Source of the DNA: Selenomonas sp.
GTDB lineage: Bacteria; Bacillota_C; Negativicutes; Selenomonadales; Selenomonadaceae
Direction: 5' to 3'
Length of the DNA: 15,714 nt
Assembly: GCF_024699275.1 (NCBI RefSeq)
Contig: NZ_JAILPX010000014.1
Location: 1-15,714, forward strand
The notes under the pieces are model-generated. The model was not told the origin of the DNA. It made no database searches and saw only the letters and a list, made by a program, of their open reading frames with translations. Shown here one piece after another: positions 1 through 6,030 of this stretch (positions within the stretch are counted from its first letter, which is position 1; each line of letters opens with the position of its first letter). The position numbers and the translations under genes were made by a program.

Positions 1-14
1 TTAGTTTAGCATAT

Positions 15-50
15 AAAATAACCCTACCGCAACTGCGATAGGGTTATTTT
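15..50 (-). terminator. rpmB intrinsic terminator
   Basis: A perfect 12-bp stem (15-26 with 39-50, AAAATAACCCTA against TAGGGTTATTTT) is extended inside by a CGC/GCG pairing (28-30 with 35-37). It lies 36 bases past the stop of rpmB on the minus strand, where the 3' arm runs into T-rich sequence. The A/T-flanked symmetry means it could also stop transcription entering from the left on the plus strand. Confidence 0.8.
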
Positions 51-86
51 ATGATATATCAGCTTTTGGTGATATTTATGCGCAAA

Positions 87-278
87 TTAAAGGGCACGCT
101 GAACCTTACCAGAACGCAGGCAACGCGTGCAGACGTTGACACGTTTTACTTCGCCTTCAACAACAGCGCGTACACGCTGGATGTTCGGCTTCCAAGTGCG
201 TCTCGTCTTCAAGTGGGAATGGCTGACATTGTTGCCAGACAGTTCGCCTTTAGCGCAGATTTCGCAAACACTTGCCAT
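87..278 (-). CDS. rpmB: 50S ribosomal protein L28
   Basis: This encodes a 63-residue protein, the usual length of short bacterial L28, a structural protein of the large ribosomal subunit. The sequence shows the L28 hallmarks: an N-terminal CEIC motif (C5, C8), the SGNNVSHSHLKTRRTWKPN core (residues 14-32), and CTRCLRSGKV near the end (C50, C53). The two CxxC pairs make this the zinc-binding C+ form. The start is supported by an AGGAGGT ribosome binding site (286-292 on the minus strand) seven bases upstream. The gene stands alone, with its own promoter and terminator, divergent from the decarboxylase gene. Identification is secure from motif and length. Confidence 0.97.
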   Translation of the reverse strand: MASVCEICAKGELSGNNVSHSHLKTRRTWKPNIQRVRAVVEGEVKRVNVCTRCLRSGKVQRAL

Positions 279-334
279 GTGTTACACCTCCTTAAACCTG
301 TGGGAGCCTACTGCTCCTAACACACAATAATGGT

Positions 335-363
335 ATTTTAGCATAAAAAGGGAGGGGGTGCAA
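335..363 (-). promoter_or_regulatory. rpmB sigma-70 type promoter
   Basis: On the minus strand, TTGCAC (358-363) is followed after exactly 17 bases by TAAAAT (335-340), preceded by TGC to give an extended -10. It sits about 60 bases upstream of the rpmB start, as expected for a short-leader ribosomal protein gene. Confidence 0.75.
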
Positions 364-428
364 GTATTTTTACTTGACAGGTCAGAAAAAATTTTACCCG
401 TCATGCACTTCCTGCCAAAATTTGCGAA

Positions 429-440
429 AAAAGCGCTTTT
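429..440. promoter_or_regulatory. 12-bp perfect palindrome, candidate operator
   Basis: AAAAGCGCTTTT at 429-440 is a perfect palindrome. It lies 11 bases upstream of the putative -35 of the decarboxylase promoter and between two divergent genes. A regulator site is possible, but an AT-rich palindrome of this length can also arise by chance. No regulator is identified. Confidence 0.3.
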
Positions 441-450
441 CTCTTGATTT

Positions 451-478
451 TTGGTTGTGGAATTATAGTGGATATATT
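451..478 (+). promoter_or_regulatory. putative decarboxylase promoter
   Basis: TTGGTT (451-456) and TATATT (473-478) are separated by 16 bases, about 65 bases upstream of the chosen start codon. The match to consensus is moderate (-35 weak, -10 good). Transcription would begin near 485 and include the leader hairpin at 492-519. Confidence 0.45.
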
Positions 479-491
479 ACAATGTAGCCTA

Positions 492-519
492 TAGGATGAA
501 CGGTTGGTGCTTCGTCCTA
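492..519 (+). promoter_or_regulatory. leader stem-loop of the decarboxylase mRNA
   Basis: TAGGATGAA (492-500) pairs with TTCGTCCTA (511-519) in a 9-bp stem with one G-U pair and a 10-base loop, CGGTTGGTGC. It is not followed by a run of T, so it is not a terminator. It would sit at the very 5' end of the mRNA, ending about 25 bases before the start codon, where it could stabilise the message or affect translation. Its role is inferred from position only. Confidence 0.4.
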
Positions 520-544
520 AATAAAAATTGGAATGGGTTGTGTT

Positions 545-1726
545 ATGAAAAATTTCAGACTTAACGAAAAAGAAGTAAAAACGCTGTCGGAGCGTTTCCC
601 AACGCCCTTTTTGGTGGCTTCACTGGACAAGGTTGAGGAAAACTACCAGTTTATGCGCCGCCATTTGCCCAGGGCTGGGGTGTTTTATGCGATGAAGGCG
701 AATCCTACGCCGGAGATTTTGTCCTTGCTGGCAGGTTTAGGGTCTCACTTTGATGTGGCCTCGGCAGGAGAAATGGATATTCTCCATGAGCTGGGCGTAG
801 ATGGTTCGCAAATGATATATGCCAATCCGGTAAAGGATGACCGTGGTCTTAAGGCAGCAGCGGAGTATAACGTGCGCCGCTTTACATTTGATGACCCGTC
901 AGAAATTGACAAGATGGCCAAGGCGGTACCGGGAGCAGATGTATTGGTGCGCATTGCGGTGCGCAATAACAAGGCGCTGGTGGATCTGAATACCAAGTTC
1001 GGTGCGCCGGTGGAGGAAGCACTTGACCTCCTGCAGGCTGCGCAGCAGGCGGGGCTGCATGCCATGGGCATCTGCTTCCATGTGGGGAGCCAGTCCCTGT
1101 CTACTGCTGCCTATGAGGAGGCCTTGCTGGTTGCCCGCAAGCTCTTTGATGAAGCCGAGAAATTGGGCATGCATCTGACGGATCTTGATATCGGCGGCGG
1201 GTTCCCCATTCCTGATGCGGAGGGTCTTAATGTGGATTTGGCGGCCATGATGGAAGCCATCAATAAACAGATTGACCGTCTGTTCCCGGATACGGCGGTC
1301 TGGACTGAACCGGGGCGCTATATGTGCGGTACGGCGGTCAACCTGGTGGCCTCCGTTATTGGTACCAAAAAGCGCGGGGAGAATCCTTGGTATATTTTGG
1401 ATGAAGGAATCTATGGCTGCTTTTCCGGCATGATGTATGATCACTGGACTTATCCTTTGCATTGCTTTGGCAAGGGGAAGAAGCGTCCGGCCACCTTTGG
1501 CGGTCCCAGCTGCGATGGCATCGATGTTCTTTACCGGGATTTTCCCGCGCCGGAGCTATCCATTGGCGATAAGGTGCTGGTGACGGAAATGGGTTCCTAT
1601 ACCAGTGTCAGTGCCACGCGGTTCAATGGGTTCTATTTGGCACCTACCATTATCTTCGAAAATCAGCCAGAGTATGATGCTCGTCTGACTGATGATGATG
1701 AAATCAAGGATAAGGCGGCTGTGTAA
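545..1726 (+). CDS. ldc: lysine/ornithine decarboxylase (fold III, PLP-dependent)
   Basis: This 393-residue enzyme of the alanine racemase-like (eukaryotic ODC-like) fold converts lysine to cadaverine and ornithine to putrescine in the cytoplasm. K51 in YAMKANP is the PLP lysine. HVGSQ (179-183), GGGF (217-220) and EPGRY (255-259) form the cofactor site, and C323 in GGPSCDG is the active-site cysteine. Residues A44, G45, V46, P54 and S322 match, by position, those reported to set dual specificity in Selenomonas ruminantium LDC; much of the sequence agrees with that protein as I remember it. In that genus cadaverine is linked to peptidoglycan and supports envelope integrity. An in-frame ATG at 533 exists, but 545 (MKNFRL) matches the family N-terminus and length. 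A small gene overlaps the stop codon, suggesting coupled translation. Confidence 0.95.
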   Translation: MKNFRLNEKEVKTLSERFPTPFLVASLDKVEENYQFMRRHLPRAGVFYAMKANPTPEILSLLAGLGSHFDVASAGEMDILHELGVDGSQMIYANPVKDDRGLKAAAEYNVRRFTFDDPSEIDKMAKAVPGADVLVRIAVRNNKALVDLNTKFGAPVEEALDLLQAAQQAGLHAMGICFHVGSQSLSTAAYEEALLVARKLFDEAEKLGMHLTDLDIGGGFPIPDAEGLNVDLAAMMEAINKQIDRLFPDTAVWTEPGRYMCGTAVNLVASVIGTKKRGENPWYILDEGIYGCFSGMMYDHWTYPLHCFGKGKKRPATFGGPSCDGIDVLYRDFPAPELSIGDKVLVTEMGSYTSVSATRFNGFYLAPTIIFENQPEYDARLTDDDEIKDKAAV

Positions 1727-1911
1727 TGGAAATAGCAGAAATTAAACATATGCTGCTGCATGCGCTGACGGAGGAAAGCTTGACCGAGCGATTGGATCAG
1801 GCCAAATCCCAGCAGGAAGTCTATGGCATCTTGCAGGAGTTATCCTACTTTACATTGTCCATGGATGAATTCAAGCAGGGTATTGAAGCTTTGCAAAAAG
1901 AAGAAGCCTAA
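1726..1911 (+). CDS. small Nif11-like protein coupled to the decarboxylase
   Basis: This encodes an acidic 61-residue protein of unknown function. Its ATG shares one base with the decarboxylase stop (TAATG), a typical translational coupling arrangement. The predicted pattern is three short helices: IKHMLLHAL, SLTERLDQA followed by the QQEVYGILQEL segment, and SMDEFKQGIEAL. This spacing resembles the Nif11-like domain (helix, E-x-L-x-x-A-x-S-x-E-E-V, then an amphipathic helix with DEFKQ), although the conserved aromatic residue and glycine of that domain are not obvious. Nif11-type proteins include RiPP leader peptides and standalone proteins of unknown role. No cysteine-rich or core-peptide tail follows, so a RiPP precursor is unlikely. 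A regulator or partner of the decarboxylase is an inference from coupling alone. It has no signal peptide or membrane segment. Confidence 0.7.
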   Translation: MEIAEIKHMLLHALTEESLTERLDQAKSQQEVYGILQELSYFTLSMDEFKQGIEALQKEEA

Positions 1912-1912
1912 A

Positions 1913-1947
1913 AAGAGGGGCTGACCAGTCACAGGTCAGCCCCTCTT
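1913..1947. terminator. bidirectional terminator hairpin
   Basis: A perfect 14-bp stem (1913-1926 with 1934-1947, AAGAGGGGCTGACC against GGTCAGCCCCTCTT) encloses the loop AGTCACA. On the minus strand it runs into five T residues, ideal for ending the small membrane protein gene. On the plus strand it is followed by a weaker T-rich stretch and would end the decarboxylase transcript. It lies between convergent genes. Confidence 0.85.
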
Positions 1948-1963
1948 GTTATGCTTATTTTCC

Positions 1964-2245
1964 TTATAGGTTTGTGGTGGCCGCTGAGAGTTTAGCATTA
2001 TAGCGTTTAGTGGAAAGGTAAGCCCAAAGAATGCATAAGGGCCAGGTTATGATAAGACTTACGCCTAATGTGATGAGTGCGCCCACGAAGGAGATGACCA
2101 ACATGATAAAACCGCCGATGATGGATGAGTAGAAGAGGCCCAAGGGGCCAAAGAGAGCAGTCAGCACGATGGAAAGGCCCATGTTTTTCTCGGATTTTGT
2201 GATGACTACCTGTACTGGTGTCTGTGTTTCCGTTGTGTTTTCCAT
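1964..2245 (-). CDS. small two-helix membrane protein, function unknown
   Basis: This encodes a 93-residue protein. After a polar N-terminus (about residues 1-21) come two hydrophobic segments, roughly residues 22-45 (MGLSIVLTALFGPLGLFYSS onward) and 48-77, then a basic tail (STKRYNAKLSA). The FGPLGLFYS turn and the WPLCILWAYLSTKRYN end recall a widespread family of small uncharacterised membrane proteins in which GPLGLFY is followed by WxxxxxWA and YN. TM2-domain proteins are a looser alternative. The start is well supported by a GGGAGGA ribosome binding site and an upstream promoter. It faces the decarboxylase operon tail to tail and shares its terminator. No function can be assigned. Confidence 0.8.
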   Translation of the reverse strand: MENTTETQTPVQVVITKSEKNMGLSIVLTALFGPLGLFYSSIIGGFIMLVISFVGALITLGVSLIITWPLCILWAYLSTKRYNAKLSAATTNL

Positions 2246-2488
2246 AAAAATATCCTCCCTAGATCAATGATAAAGTATTCCGATTGGTATTATAATAGTT
2301 ATCTTGAATATGAGCAAATTATTAGAAATTAAATGATTAATAAAATATAGATAGTTTATTAACTGATGATTAAGTATATAGATACCATTAAAATACGATT
2401 ATAAAATTATTAAAGAAAAATTAAGTTTAGAACAAATTATTTTATGAAGGTTAAGTAGAAGGATGCGGTTGACTGGTCATTTTTCGAC
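2246..2488. other. AT-rich intergenic region between divergent genes
   Basis: This gene-free stretch between the small membrane gene and ruvA is strongly AT-rich, especially 2320-2455, which consists largely of TTAA, ATTA and TATA-like words with few G or C. It holds the minus-strand promoter at 2289-2317 and the start of the hairpin at 2467-2497. I see no convincing open reading frame, tRNA or known RNA in the remainder. The composition contrasts with the GC-richer genes on both sides. Confidence 0.6.
2289..2317 (-). promoter_or_regulatory. promoter of the small membrane protein gene
   Basis: On the minus strand, TTGCTC (2312-2317) and a perfect TATAAT (2289-2294) are spaced by 17 bases, about 45 bases upstream of the start codon. 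The AT-rich DNA immediately upstream could act as an UP element. Confidence 0.75.
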
Positions 2489-2497
2489 TAGTCAGCC
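2467..2497. repeat. 12-bp hairpin upstream of ruvA, related to the hairpin at 1913-1947
   Basis: GGTTGACTGGTC (2467-2478) pairs with GACTAGTCAGCC (2486-2497) around the loop ATTTTTC, with two G-U pairs. The downstream side reads GTCAGCCCCT then TTGT, nearly the same as the 3' arm and flank of the terminator at 1913-1947 (GTCAGCCCCT, then CTTGT). The two hairpins therefore look related. The 3' arm overlaps the likely -35 region of the ruvA promoter. Confidence 0.55.
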
Positions 2498-2518
2498 CCT
2501 TGTCATCCATGCTATACT
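2489..2518 (+). promoter_or_regulatory. putative ruvA promoter with extended -10
   Basis: TGC precedes TATACT (2513-2518), giving a good extended -10. A poor -35 (TAGTCA, 2489-2494) lies 18 bases upstream, inside the right arm of the hairpin. It is the only convincing promoter before the ruvA-ruvB-queH-spoIID-queA run. Confidence 0.5.
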
Positions 2519-2563
2519 AATAAGGTTACAAGTTTTCTTTGCGATATTGGAGTGAACCTTTTC

Positions 2564-3163
2564 ATGATTGGATTTTTACGGGGGCAGGTGGCGGCGTTAA
2601 AGACGGATTACTGCCTGCTGGATGTAAATGGTGTGGGCTATCGGGTGTTTGTGGCGGGTTCTACCCGGAACAAGCTGCGGCTTAAGGAAGAAACCCAGCT
2701 CTTTACCTATATGAATGTCTATCAGGATGGCATTACCCTTTATGGCTTTGCCAGCGAGGAAGAATACGATATTTTCCAGCTGCTTATTGGTGTTTCGGGG
2801 ATTGGCCCCAAGGTGGCGCTGGGGATTTTATCTGCCATCACGGTGGATGGCTTGTGCAAGGCCATTCAGAATAAGCAGGCCACGGTGCTGACAAAATTGC
2901 CCGGCATTGGCAAGAAATCAGCTGAACGGTTGATTCTGGAACTGAAAGATAAGGTAGGCTTTGCTGCTGATGGTGATGATGAAGTGCTGACACTGGAAAT
3001 GGAAGGTCCCCTGGGGGATGATATGATCAGCGAAGCCCAGGCAGCATTGGTTGCTTTGGGATATAGCCAGGCGGAGATTGCACCGATTTTGAAAAAAGCC
3101 ACAAAATGTAAGTCAACGGAAGAAATCATCAAGCTGGCACTGAAGCAGCTGAACAAATTTTAA
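2564..3163 (+). CDS. ruvA: Holliday junction branch migration protein RuvA
   Basis: RuvA binds four-way DNA junctions as a tetramer and loads the RuvB motor onto them during recombinational repair. The 199 residues show the three family domains: an N-terminal OB fold beginning MIGFLRGQVA, two helix-hairpin-helix motifs (LIGVSGIGPKVALGIL near 73-88 and LTKLPGIGKKSAERLILELK near 108-127), and a C-terminal RuvB-binding domain (ALVALGYSQAEI onward). A GTG at 2552 would add four residues, but 2564 gives the standard MIGFL start with GGAGTG nine bases upstream. ruvB follows 13 bases later. ruvC, often the preceding gene, is not in this window. Confidence 0.97.
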   Translation: MIGFLRGQVAALKTDYCLLDVNGVGYRVFVAGSTRNKLRLKEETQLFTYMNVYQDGITLYGFASEEEYDIFQLLIGVSGIGPKVALGILSAITVDGLCKAIQNKQATVLTKLPGIGKKSAERLILELKDKVGFAADGDDEVLTLEMEGPLGDDMISEAQAALVALGYSQAEIAPILKKATKCKSTEEIIKLALKQLNKF

Positions 3164-3176
3164 GGAGGGGTGAGGC

Positions 3177-4205
3177 TTGGCTGAAGAAGATTTCAACAAC
3201 ATGAATATCGATGATGGCCGCATTGTGGCCATGGATGAACAGCGGATTGATGACTGGCAGTACAGCCTGCGACCCCGCAAGCTGAACGAATACATTGGTC
3301 AGGATAAGGCCAAGCAGAATCTGGAGATTTTCATTCAGGCGGCCATGAACCGGGGGGATGCTTTGGATCATGTACTGCTTTATGGGCCACCGGGATTGGG
3401 CAAAACCACGCTGGCGGGAATCATTGCCAACGAAATGGGGGTAAACTTTCGGCAGACCTCCGGCCCTGCCATTGAGCGGCAGGGAGATTTGGCAGCTCTG
3501 CTTACGAATCTGCAGGAGCATGATGTGCTCTTTATCGATGAGATTCATCGTTTATCCCGCAGCGTAGAGGAGGTTCTTTACTCTGCCATGGAGGATTTTG
3601 CCTTAGATATCATCATTGGCAAGGGACCCAGTGCCCGGTCCATTCGTTTGGATATTGCCCCCTTTACCCTGATTGGGGCGACCACCAAGGCAGGTGCCTT
3701 GGCTGCGCCGCTAAGGGATCGTTTTGGCATCATCTCCCGTCTGGAGTATTATACGCCGGAGGCCTTGGTGACGATTGTCAAGCGGGCTGCAGAGATTTTA
3801 GAGATTCCCATTGAAGATAAAGGCGCTTTGGAGATTGCCCGCCGTTCCCGGGGCACCCCCCGTATTGCCAACCGTCTCCTGAAGCGGGTGCGGGATGTGG
3901 CGCAGTATGAGGGGCAGGACAGGATTACCGATGAGATTGCGGACAAGGCTTTGACCTTGTTGGAAGTGGATAAGGCAGGCCTTGACCATACGGACCGGCG
4001 GATGCTTCTCACCATGATCAAGAAATTTGGTGGTGGTCCGGTGGGCTTAGATACGCTGGCGGCAGCCATCAGTGAGAGCACGGATACGGTGGAGGATGTG
4101 TTTGAGCCCTTTTTGATTCAGCTGGGCTTTATCAACCGTACCCCCAGGGGGCGTGTGGTCACGAAGGCCGGTTATGAACATTTGGGCATTGCTTATCCCG
4201 AATAG
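3177..4205 (+). CDS. ruvB: Holliday junction branch migration helicase RuvB
   Basis: RuvB is the hexameric AAA+ ATPase that pumps DNA through the RuvA-bound junction. The 342-residue product has Walker A GPPGLGKT (70-77), Walker B with D121 and E122 in IDEIHRL, sensor 1 GATTKAG (about 166-172), the LRDRFG arginine-finger segment, and a C-terminal winged helix ([17 protein letters not shown]). Length is normal for the family. Translation starts at TTG 3177, the only suitable start after the strong AAGGAGGGG site (3162-3170) that overlaps the end of ruvA. RuvA and RuvB work as one complex, which matches their adjacency. Confidence 0.97.
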   Translation: MAEEDFNNMNIDDGRIVAMDEQRIDDWQYSLRPRKLNEYIGQDKAKQNLEIFIQAAMNRGDALDHVLLYGPPGLGKTTLAGIIANEMGVNFRQTSGPAIERQGDLAALLTNLQEHDVLFIDEIHRLSRSVEEVLYSAMEDFALDIIIGKGPSARSIRLDIAPFTLIGATTKAGALAAPLRDRFGIISRLEYYTPEALVTIVKRAAEILEIPIEDKGALEIARRSRGTPRIANRLLKRVRDVAQYEGQDRITDEIADKALTLLEVDKAGLDHTDRRMLLTMIKKFGGGPVGLDTLAAAISESTDTVEDVFEPFLIQLGFINRTPRGRVVTKAGYEHLGIAYPE

Positions 4206-4214
4206 GAGAATATT

Positions 4215-4841
4215 ATGAAGTTATTGTTACATATGTGCTGCGGACCTTGCTCCTGTTATCCGGTGAAAAAACTGCGGGCAGATGGCATTGAACCGGTAGG
4301 CTATTTCTTCAATCCCAACATTCATCCCTATAAGGAATGGGAACAGCGGTTGGTTACAGCCCGGGAGTTTGCAGAAAAGGTGCAGATGGAATTTTTCGCC
4401 GATGAAAATTACCGTTTGCGGGATTTCCTGAAAAAAGCGCTGCCAGCAGAAGCGATGCCCAATGGCCGTTGTACCATGTGCTATACCTGGCGTTTGGAGG
4501 AAGCGGCCCGTTTCGCGGCAGAACACGGTTTTGAGGCCTTTACCTCCACCCTGTTTTACAGCATCTATCAGCAGCACGATCTAATGAAGCGGACAGCAGA
4601 AAAATTTGCCCAGCAGTATGGCGTAAAGTTCTATTATGAAGACTTCCGTCCCGGCTGGCAGGAGGGCATTGATATCAGCCACGAACTGGAGCTCTATCGC
4701 CAGCCCTATTGCGGCTGTATTTTCAGTGAAGAGGAACGGTATAGCAAGGCTATCCGCAAGCAGCGCAAGAAGGAAAATAAGGCGAAAAAACGTGCACGGC
4801 TGGAAGCAGAAGCCAAGGCCAAGGAGGGAGTGCTGGCGTGA
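4215..4841 (+). CDS. queH: epoxyqueuosine reductase QueH
   Basis: QueH reduces epoxyqueuosine to queuosine at position 34 of the tRNAs for Asp, Asn, His and Tyr. It is the iron-sulfur, cobalamin-independent alternative to QueG. The 208-residue protein carries the diagnostic cysteines: CCGPC (C8, C9, C12), C86 and C89 in CTMCY, and C166 and C168 in YCGCIFSEEERY, expected to bind a 4Fe-4S cluster and a further iron. The last ~30 residues are rich in Lys, Arg, Glu and Ala, perhaps a tRNA-contacting tail. The AGGAGA ribosome binding site overlaps the ruvB stop, and the stop codon overlaps the next gene start (TGATG). queA, which supplies the substrate, is two genes downstream. Confidence 0.95.
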   Translation: MKLLLHMCCGPCSCYPVKKLRADGIEPVGYFFNPNIHPYKEWEQRLVTAREFAEKVQMEFFADENYRLRDFLKKALPAEAMPNGRCTMCYTWRLEEAARFAAEHGFEAFTSTLFYSIYQQHDLMKRTAEKFAQQYGVKFYYEDFRPGWQEGIDISHELELYRQPYCGCIFSEEERYSKAIRKQRKKENKAKKRARLEAEAKAKEGVLA

Positions 4842-6013
4842 TGAAAAAGCAGTTGTTGGTGCTGTTGAGCGTATGCTTCCTGCTGCTGTCCACAGTCGGT
4901 TTTGCCGAAGCGGCCTGGCAGCCGGAACTATTGGTTTCCCTGGGGACGAAGAGCACAACCTTGCGCCTGTCCGGGAATAGGCCGGTGGTTTTGAAAAGAC
5001 TGGACAATAAAAAAGTGGTCTGGAAAGGGAAGGCTAAAGAATTTGCCACCCTTACCTTTGGGGACAAAGGCTGGGAACTCAACGGCAAGAAACTAAGGAA
5101 AGCAGATGCCTCTACCTTGGAGCTTACGGTGGAGGATGAGCGCAATTTGGCGAAATTGGTCAGCACCTATGACAACAAGTCCTATCGCGGGGCTTTGCGG
5201 CTGGTGCCCCACAAGGGCAGCCTGCAGCTCATCAATCGGGTGCCTGTGGAGGAATATCTACAGGGAGTGGTGCCGGAGGAAATGCCTGCTGAATGGAATC
5301 CAGAAGCGGTCAAAGCCCAGGCTGTGGCGGCCCGAACCTATGCTCTGCGGCAGCGCAAGCGCCATGCAAAGGAGGGCTTTGATGTCTGTGCCACCACCCA
5401 CTGCCAGCAGTATGGTGGTGTAGCAGTGGAACGGGCAGCGGCCAATCAGGCCATCAAGGCCACTTATGGCGAAGTCTTGCAGTATCGGGGCGCTTTGGTG
5501 GATGCCATGTTCCATACGGATTCCGGCGGCATGACGGAAAACAGTGAGGATGTATGGGGTGGCCGGGTGGATTGCCTGCGGGCGGCGAAGGAAGTGCGGA
5601 CAAAGACCTATCCCTGGGAGAAGAATATCACGGCCCAGAAGTTCAGCGAACTTTTAGCCAAGCGGGGCAAGAATATCGGTGACTTGAAGAAGGTTGAGCT
5701 TTCCCCCATCAAGATTGGCAAGGCTGGCAGGGACCGCACCATTTCCGGCCGGGTAAAGAAGGTCACCTTTGTGGGCAAGCGTGGCATGGCCACCATGACG
5801 GGCAATGACTTGCGCAATATGCTGGGGCTTAAGAGTACCCTCTTTTCCATGAGCTTGAATCGTCATGTAATCTTCATTCAGGGCTATGGCTGGGGCCATG
5901 GGCTGGGCATGTCCCAATATGGGGCCAAGGCCTACGCCGACAGCGAGCACTGGGATTATCAGAGAATTTTGCACCACTACTATCAAGGTGCTGAACTGAA
6001 AAAATTATATTGA
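4841..6013 (+). CDS. SpoIID/LytB-domain secreted protein (likely peptidoglycan lytic enzyme)
   Basis: This encodes a 390-residue exported protein. An N-terminal signal peptide (MKKQLLVLLSVCFLLLSTVGF, cleavage near AEA at 22-24) leads into a SpoIID/LytB domain. Visible motifs are VPVEEYLQGVVPEEMPAEW with the probable catalytic glutamate E147, AVAARTYAL, a THCQQYGG segment, HTDSGGMTENSEDVWG, and GYGWGHGLGMSQYGAKAYA near the C-terminus. SpoIID of spore formers is a lytic transglycosylase acting on stem-peptide-free glycan. Here it is probably a vegetative cell-wall enzyme, since homologues occur in non-sporulating Negativicutes. ATG 4841 is preferred over GTG 4838: it overlaps the queH stop and has AAGGAGGGAG upstream. 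It sits between queH and queA with no obvious functional link. Confidence 0.9.
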   Translation: MKKQLLVLLSVCFLLLSTVGFAEAAWQPELLVSLGTKSTTLRLSGNRPVVLKRLDNKKVVWKGKAKEFATLTFGDKGWELNGKKLRKADASTLELTVEDERNLAKLVSTYDNKSYRGALRLVPHKGSLQLINRVPVEEYLQGVVPEEMPAEWNPEAVKAQAVAARTYALRQRKRHAKEGFDVCATTHCQQYGGVAVERAAANQAIKATYGEVLQYRGALVDAMFHTDSGGMTENSEDVWGGRVDCLRAAKEVRTKTYPWEKNITAQKFSELLAKRGKNIGDLKKVELSPIKIGKAGRDRTISGRVKKVTFVGKRGMATMTGNDLRNMLGLKSTLFSMSLNRHVIFIQGYGWGHGLGMSQYGAKAYADSEHWDYQRILHHYYQGAELKKLY

Positions 6014-6030
6014 TATAGAAGGATTGAATC

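Noticed and set aside
51..330. Plus-strand open frames across the L28 region
   Set aside because: They are the antisense shadow of rpmB; the minus-strand frame has clear L28 motifs, a ribosome binding site and a promoter.
899..1462. Long minus-strand open frame within the decarboxylase gene
   Set aside because: It has no recognisable motif or ribosome binding site and lies opposite a strongly conserved enzyme; explained by codon composition.
1726..1911. RiPP precursor peptide interpretation of the Nif11-like protein
   Set aside because: There is no GG-type cleavage site, no Cys/Ser/Thr-rich core and no modification or export genes nearby.
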